Shown here one piece after another: positions 4,480-5,942 of a stretch of 5,942 bases of DNA; positions within the stretch are counted from its first letter, which is position 1, and each line of letters opens with the position of its first letter. The stretch is from the NCBI GenBank assembly GCA_028705545.1, contig JAQWDG010000114.1, positions 1 to 5,942 of the forward strand. The letters are read 5' to 3'. The notes below the pieces were generated by a model, which saw only the letters and a program-made list of their open reading frames with translations, was not told the origin of the DNA and did no database searches. The translations under genes were made by a program, and so were the position numbers. The DNA comes from Methanoregula sp. (GTDB lineage: Archaea; Halobacteriota; Methanomicrobia; Methanomicrobiales; Methanospirillaceae).

Positions 4480-5942
4480 ATGTTCTTTCAGTCCTGTCCG
4501 CGTACGTCATCGCGTATGCGGGTGATTTTCCCGATCGTGCTCTCTCTTGTCCTGCTCGCAACCCTCCTGCCGACGGTCGCTGCCGAAGCGGTTAACTGTT
4601 CGGGCTGCACGGTCTGGGACGACCCCTGCGCCCTCTTTGAAGCGGGAAACGAGACTGCATACAACGATGCGATGACTGCCTCTTTTGGATCGGTCGCGGC
4701 AAACATGACACCGGCCGCCGATTACCGGAACCTTTCATGGACACAGGCGTTTATCTCGCTTAACCATCTCATGAAGGAGCGGTACGCCTTTACCGAATGG
4801 CGCGGCGTGGACTTCGATGCGCTGAACCGGACCTGGGAACCGGTTGTGGCCGATGCGGAAAAAACGCAGGATAAGGCTGCATATCTCCGGGCGCTCAAGG
4901 GATACCTGTACGCAATCCCCGACGGGCACGCAAACCTGCTCCCCGATGCCGGGGACTTCGGGGCAAAGGACGCAGACATTGGCGGGGGCTTTGGGATTGC
5001 GTTCGTGCAGACCGGTTCGGGCGACGTGATCGTCAGTTACGTGGCAAACGGGAGCGCAGCGGAAAAGGTCGGCATTGCCGCGGGCGATATGGTGACCGCG
5101 TGGGACGGGCAGGAGATCCACGATGCCATCAATAGAACGTCCTACATCTGGGTGACGAAAAAGCCGTCCACGCTCGAAGGGATCCGGCTCCAGCAGACCC
5201 GGCTTGTAACCCGGGCGCCGGTGGGAACCGTTGCAGCCGTGACCTTTACCGGCGGCCCGGCATACGAGAGCCGGTCCGTGAACCTGACGGCGTACAACGA
5301 TTCGTACGACAGCCTGATCAAGAGCAGTTTCTTTATCGGGAAACAGATCAACGATGTCGGTGCCGCTGACCCCTTAAACGGCATCACGCCGCAGATCGCC
5401 AATGCGACCGTGACTTCACAGACCCTTCCCGGGGGCTATACCTATATCCGGATCCTCGGGGAATCGTACGATGCCTACCCGGCGTTTAAGGCCGCCATGC
5501 AGTCCGCGATTGCGAACAACTCCCCGGGCGTTGTCCTTGACTTCCGCTGGAACGGAGGCGGCGAGGATAACCTTGCTGCCTGCGCTGCCGGCTGGTACCT
5601 GGACAGGCCGGCCTTTTTCGAGCACGCCACCATGTACGACCCCGGGACCGGGCAGACCGTGCCCGTAACAGCCACATGGTCAAAGCCGCAGCCGGTCCGG
5701 TACAACGGCCCGGTAGCGATGATGGTCTCCCCGGACACGATCAGCTCCGGTGAGGCCGTGCCCATGATGCTCACAAAAACCGGGCGGGGAGCGGTTATCT
5801 CCTGGTACGGGACGGACGGGGCGTTCGGGATAAACGGGCTCCAGGCGATCATGCCGCTCGATATCTACATCCTCTTCCCGGCGGGAGCCTCGCTTGACGA
5901 GAACTACCGGATCCAGCTCGACAGCAACGCGTCGCTTACGGG
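4480..5942 (+). CDS. Secreted S41-family peptidase with PDZ domain, C-terminus cut by window edge
   Basis: The frame is open from ATG 4480 to the end (487 codons and two bases), so the C-terminus is missing. Residues 13-35 form a signal peptide: MR, then a hydrophobic stretch ending LLPTVAA, with likely cleavage near A35-E36. No lipobox is seen. An inner ATG at 4516 (M13) would give a tidier signal peptide and is the alternative start. A Cys-rich start of the mature protein (C40, C43, C50) is followed by a helical region. IPDGHANL at 146-153 resembles the S41 His motif, and a PDZ-like domain lies at about 168-235 (GFGIAFV, SAAEKVGIAAGD). The protease core has VVLDFRWNGGG at 351-361 and SPDTISSGEA at 417-426, where S422 is the likely nucleophile. 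No Lys sits where CtpA-type enzymes have theirs, so a tricorn-like Ser-His-Glu set (S422, H150, perhaps E474) is inferred. It would act outside the cytoplasmic membrane; substrates are unknown. Twelve N-x-S/T sequons suggest glycosylation. Confidence 0.87.
   Translation, partial: MFFQSCPRTSSRMRVIFPIVLSLVLLATLLPTVAAEAVNCSGCTVWDDPCALFEAGNETAYNDAMTASFGSVAANMTPAADYRNLSWTQAFISLNHLMKERYAFTEWRGVDFDALNRTWEPVVADAEKTQDKAAYLRALKGYLYAIPDGHANLLPDAGDFGAKDADIGGGFGIAFVQTGSGDVIVSYVANGSAAEKVGIAAGDMVTAWDGQEIHDAINRTSYIWVTKKPSTLEGIRLQQTRLVTRAPVGTVAAVTFTGGPAYESRSVNLTAYNDSYDSLIKSSFFIGKQINDVGAADPLNGITPQIANATVTSQTLPGGYTYIRILGESYDAYPAFKAAMQSAIANNSPGVVLDFRWNGGGEDNLAACAAGWYLDRPAFFEHATMYDPGTGQTVPVTATWSKPQPVRYNGPVAMMVSPDTISSGEAVPMMLTKTGRGAVISWYGTDGAFGINGLQAIMPLDIYILFPAGASLDENYRIQLDSNASLT

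Noticed and set aside
4488..5121. Antisense open frames within the S41 gene
   Set aside because: They lie opposite a signal peptide, helical region and PDZ domain that read well in the plus-strand frame.

Overview
The window looks like chromosomal DNA from a methanogenic archaeon, most likely of the Methanomicrobiales (Methanoregula-like). Three things point that way. The left edge carries the start of a SepCysS gene (tRNA-dependent cysteine synthesis, essentially restricted to methanogens and Archaeoglobus relatives). Several genes have archaeal TATA boxes about 25 bp before a plausible transcription start. Base composition is moderately GC-rich, with G/C-heavy third codon positions. The genus is an inference.

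Region by region: (1) 1-289, minus strand: a 60-residue helical/coiled-coil protein overlaps the start of SepCysS by ATGA; SepCysS runs off the left edge. A TATA box and Shine-Dalgarno (SD) site precede the small gene. (2) 372-1429, minus strand: a DUF389/TIGR00341 multi-pass membrane protein, ended by a clear hairpin plus U-rich terminator. (3) 1430-1722: a divergent intergenic region with three GGTACC sites at 34-35 bp steps and the TATA box and SD of the rightward operon. (4) 1723-4400, plus strand: homospermidine synthase and, 38 bp later, a fold-type III PLP decarboxylase of the ornithine/lysine type. Together they would turn ornithine into putrescine and then homospermidine. (5) 4401-4479: two T7 tracts, a small hairpin and a TATA box placed for a leaderless transcript. 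(6) 4480-end, plus strand: a secreted S41-family (tail-specific/tricorn-like) peptidase with signal peptide, PDZ domain and protease core, cut off by the right edge.

The most coherent functional unit is the two-gene polyamine operon. The sequence shows residues that support a putrescine-using synthase (E210, W229, H295, D360 in this protein) and an ornithine/lysine decarboxylase (K65, D323, C348-D349). The most open question is the 60-residue protein translationally coupled to SepCysS, which could be an adaptor for the cysteine-charging complex. No mobile element, CRISPR array, tRNA or rRNA was recognised.
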